From contig JACRCZ010000009.1 of NCBI GenBank assembly GCA_016218765.1, positions 18,372-82,371 of the forward strand: 64,000 nt of DNA, in the 5' to 3' direction. Under the pieces are notes generated by a model. That model did no database searches, had not been told where the DNA came from, and saw only the letters and a list, made by a program, of their open reading frames with translations. Within the stretch, counting starts at the first letter, position 1. Each line of letters starts with the position of its first letter. This DNA is from Deltaproteobacteria bacterium. GTDB taxonomy: Bacteria > Myxococcota_A > Polyangia > DRWM01 > JAAZOP01. Position numbers and translations under genes: made by a program. Shown in pieces: positions 61,838-64,000 of this stretch.

Positions 61838-63664
61838 CTACCGGCGCCGTCGGCGCGCGCGCGGCCTGCATGCGAGCACGCCGAGGAAGGACAGCGCAGC
61901 GGCGATCGACGCCCCCGTGCCTTGCGCCTCGGCCCCGCAGGAACAGCCCCCGCCGCCGTCGCCGTCCGTTCCGGCGTCGCCGCCGGCGTCGCCGCCGGCG
62001 TCGCCCGAGTCGGTCCCGCCGTCGCCCCCTCCGGCGCGCAGCTCGAACCACGTGCTGGCCGGCCGTCCGTCGATGATCCCGTCGTTGGCCCAGACGCGCC
62101 AGTCGTAGCGGTGCGGCGGGAGCGCGGAGGGCACCTGCCAGGACGTCTGCCCGCCCGCGCCTTCCGCGACCGGTCCGGACCGCAGCACTTCCGCGCCGCC
62201 GAACGTCCCGTCGGCGTCGAACTCGAAGAAGTAGGTGAGCGGGTCGCCGTCCGGATCCGTCGCGTTGTCCACGACGAGCGTGGGCCGCGGGTCGAAGGTG
62301 TTGACGCGGTCGGGCGAGACGATGGTCGGGGCGCCCGGCGGCGCGTTGGGCACGACCGTGAGCGTGAAGGTCTGGTCGACCGTCCCGCCGTCGTCGTCCA
62401 CGACGCGCACGACGAGCTCGTGGTCGCCGACGACTTCGTCCGTTTCCGGCGGTGTCCATTCCAGCGTCCAGTCGGCGCCGACGAGCATGCCGTCGGGCTT
62501 GGTGGGAACGGTGAGCGTCAGTTCGTCGGCGGCGGCGGGATCGGTCGCGGTCACCGTGTAGGTCCACTCGAAGCCGCGCAGCAGCTCCAGCGCGGCGGGG
62601 GTCGAGGTGATTTCCGGGTTGGCGTTGGTCACGGTGATTTCGCGCCGGCGATCGGACACGTTGGTCCCGTCGCTGGCCTGGATGCCGATTTCCGCGGTGG
62701 CGGGACCATCGAGGGCGGCCGCGGAGAACGTCGCCGTCAGCTCGGTGCCGTCGTCGTACGCGCCGTCGCCGTCCAGGTCCCAGGCCACCGTCGTCGGATC
62801 GCCCTCGCGGTCCTCGACCGTCACGGCGAGCGCCAGCTCGCCGCCCTCCGGGACCTCGAACGTCGTCGCCGGATCCCAGCGCACGATTGGCGCGCCCGCC
62901 AGGCCCCAATTCACCACCAGGGCCAGATCGCCCCCGTCCATGTCCTCGGTGGCGCCCGCGATGTCCGCGACCAGGGTCTCCATCTGCGTCTGCACGGTGG
63001 CCCGGCTGCGGCCCTGCCAGGCGAAGACGAGGAAGCCGACCGTGTCGCCCGCCGGGATCGTGACGCTGAAGTCCACCGTCGTCTCGCCCGAGCCGGCCCG
63101 CTGTCCGGTCGGCGTGACCGTCGCCCCGTCGCCGAAGTACGCGTGCCCCAGCGACGGGTCTCCGGAGCCGTCCGTGTCGTCGGTCCCGAACCAGTAGTCG
63201 TCGGTGGCGACGAGCGTGTCGCCCGAGGATGTCGCGTAGATCGACTCGCTGCCGTCCGAGCCGAGGTTGCAGTAGTACTGCACGGTCACCGTCTGGCTCG
63301 TCGTGCCGCTGTTCTCGATCGTGTCGTGGTAGCGGCAGTAGTCCCCGCCCGTGGCGGGCACGTAGGCGCGGCGGATGACGCGCAGGTTGCTGCCCATGAG
63401 CGAGGTCGCCATGGTCACGTGGCGGCCGTCGGTGGACAACGTGCCCGGGACCGAGCCGGCGCTGTAGGGCGCGCCGCCGATGCGCAGCAGGTAGCAGCCG
63501 TCGTAGGCGTCGCCGCCGCCGTCGAGCAGGCTGCCGTCCGTCGTGTCCTGGATGTCGAACAGCAGGCCCCCCTCGGAGGTGAGGTTGATCGCGGCCGCGG
63601 CGGGTGCGGCCTGGACGGCCAGGACGAGGCCCGCGACGCTCCCCCAACCGAGCAGACGCTTCAT
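61838..63664 (-). CDS. Secreted protein with Ig/PKD-like repeats and MYXO-CTERM-like anchor
   Basis: Signal peptide [25 protein letters not shown]; Ig-like region; C-term [38 protein letters not shown]. Confidence 0.8.
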
Positions 63665-64000
63665 GTCGAGTCCCCTTTCCGGCTTGCGCCCTGCGCGACG
63701 CGCGTTCCCCCGGCGCGGTGGCCGATGGTGGAGTCTACCGGGGCAGGGCGGGGCGCGCAACGCCCGGACGCTCGCGTGTCGCTCGCGTGGCCCGAAACCG
63801 GCCGATCTCGCCAAGCCGGGTTCGGACCGAGAACCGATGACCAAGGACCAGGAACCCTGGGGTAATGAGCCGGGACATCGTGGACCACCGTTCGGTGCTC
63901 GCTGATCGGAAGCACGTTGCCAAGTAGTTGGGGGAGCGGGCCGAGCTGATCGAGCAGGATGGTCGGGAAGAGGGCGACGTCGCGGCGGAGTTGGGGGAGG

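Overview
This 64 kb window is GC-rich bacterial chromosome, densely coded on both strands. No rRNA, tRNA, CRISPR array or intact transposon was recognised. A MYXO-CTERM-like C-terminus (61838-63664) and several DxDxDG-rich lipoproteins suggest a Myxococcota or related delta-proteobacterial lineage. Main blocks: (1) two adjacent membrane pyrophosphatases with opposite K+-dependence signatures. (2) Three copies of a module pairing a TauE/SafE permease with a PPDK/PEP-synthase-like phosphotransferase whose TIM barrel is replaced by an unfamiliar C-terminal domain, plus small membrane proteins and two-component genes (5.7-17.7 kb, 17.9-22.2 kb, 26.2-30.8 kb). (3) Two divergent DUF4143 AAA ATPases. 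(4) An SLC13 permease with sensor kinase, receiver and sigma54 activator, leading into an Hmc/Tmc-like transmembrane redox operon in which NrfD is fused to a hexaheme cytochrome c. (5) VapBC-like and DUF6036 pairs, glycogen phosphorylase, rplM-rpsI. (6) An RNA-repair locus: rtcR divergent from Ro60/Rsr and rtcA, with a good sigma54 promoter, a candidate Y-like structured RNA between rsr and rtcA, and a small Cys-rich ORF coupled to rtcA. (7) Secreted/surface proteins and coaX. The strongest leads are the triplicated TauE/PPDK-like module, the rsr-RNA-rtcA locus, the NrfD-hexaheme fusion, and a sigma54 response regulator that has lost its Walker A lysine. All calls come from reading the sequence and supplied translations; no database search was run.
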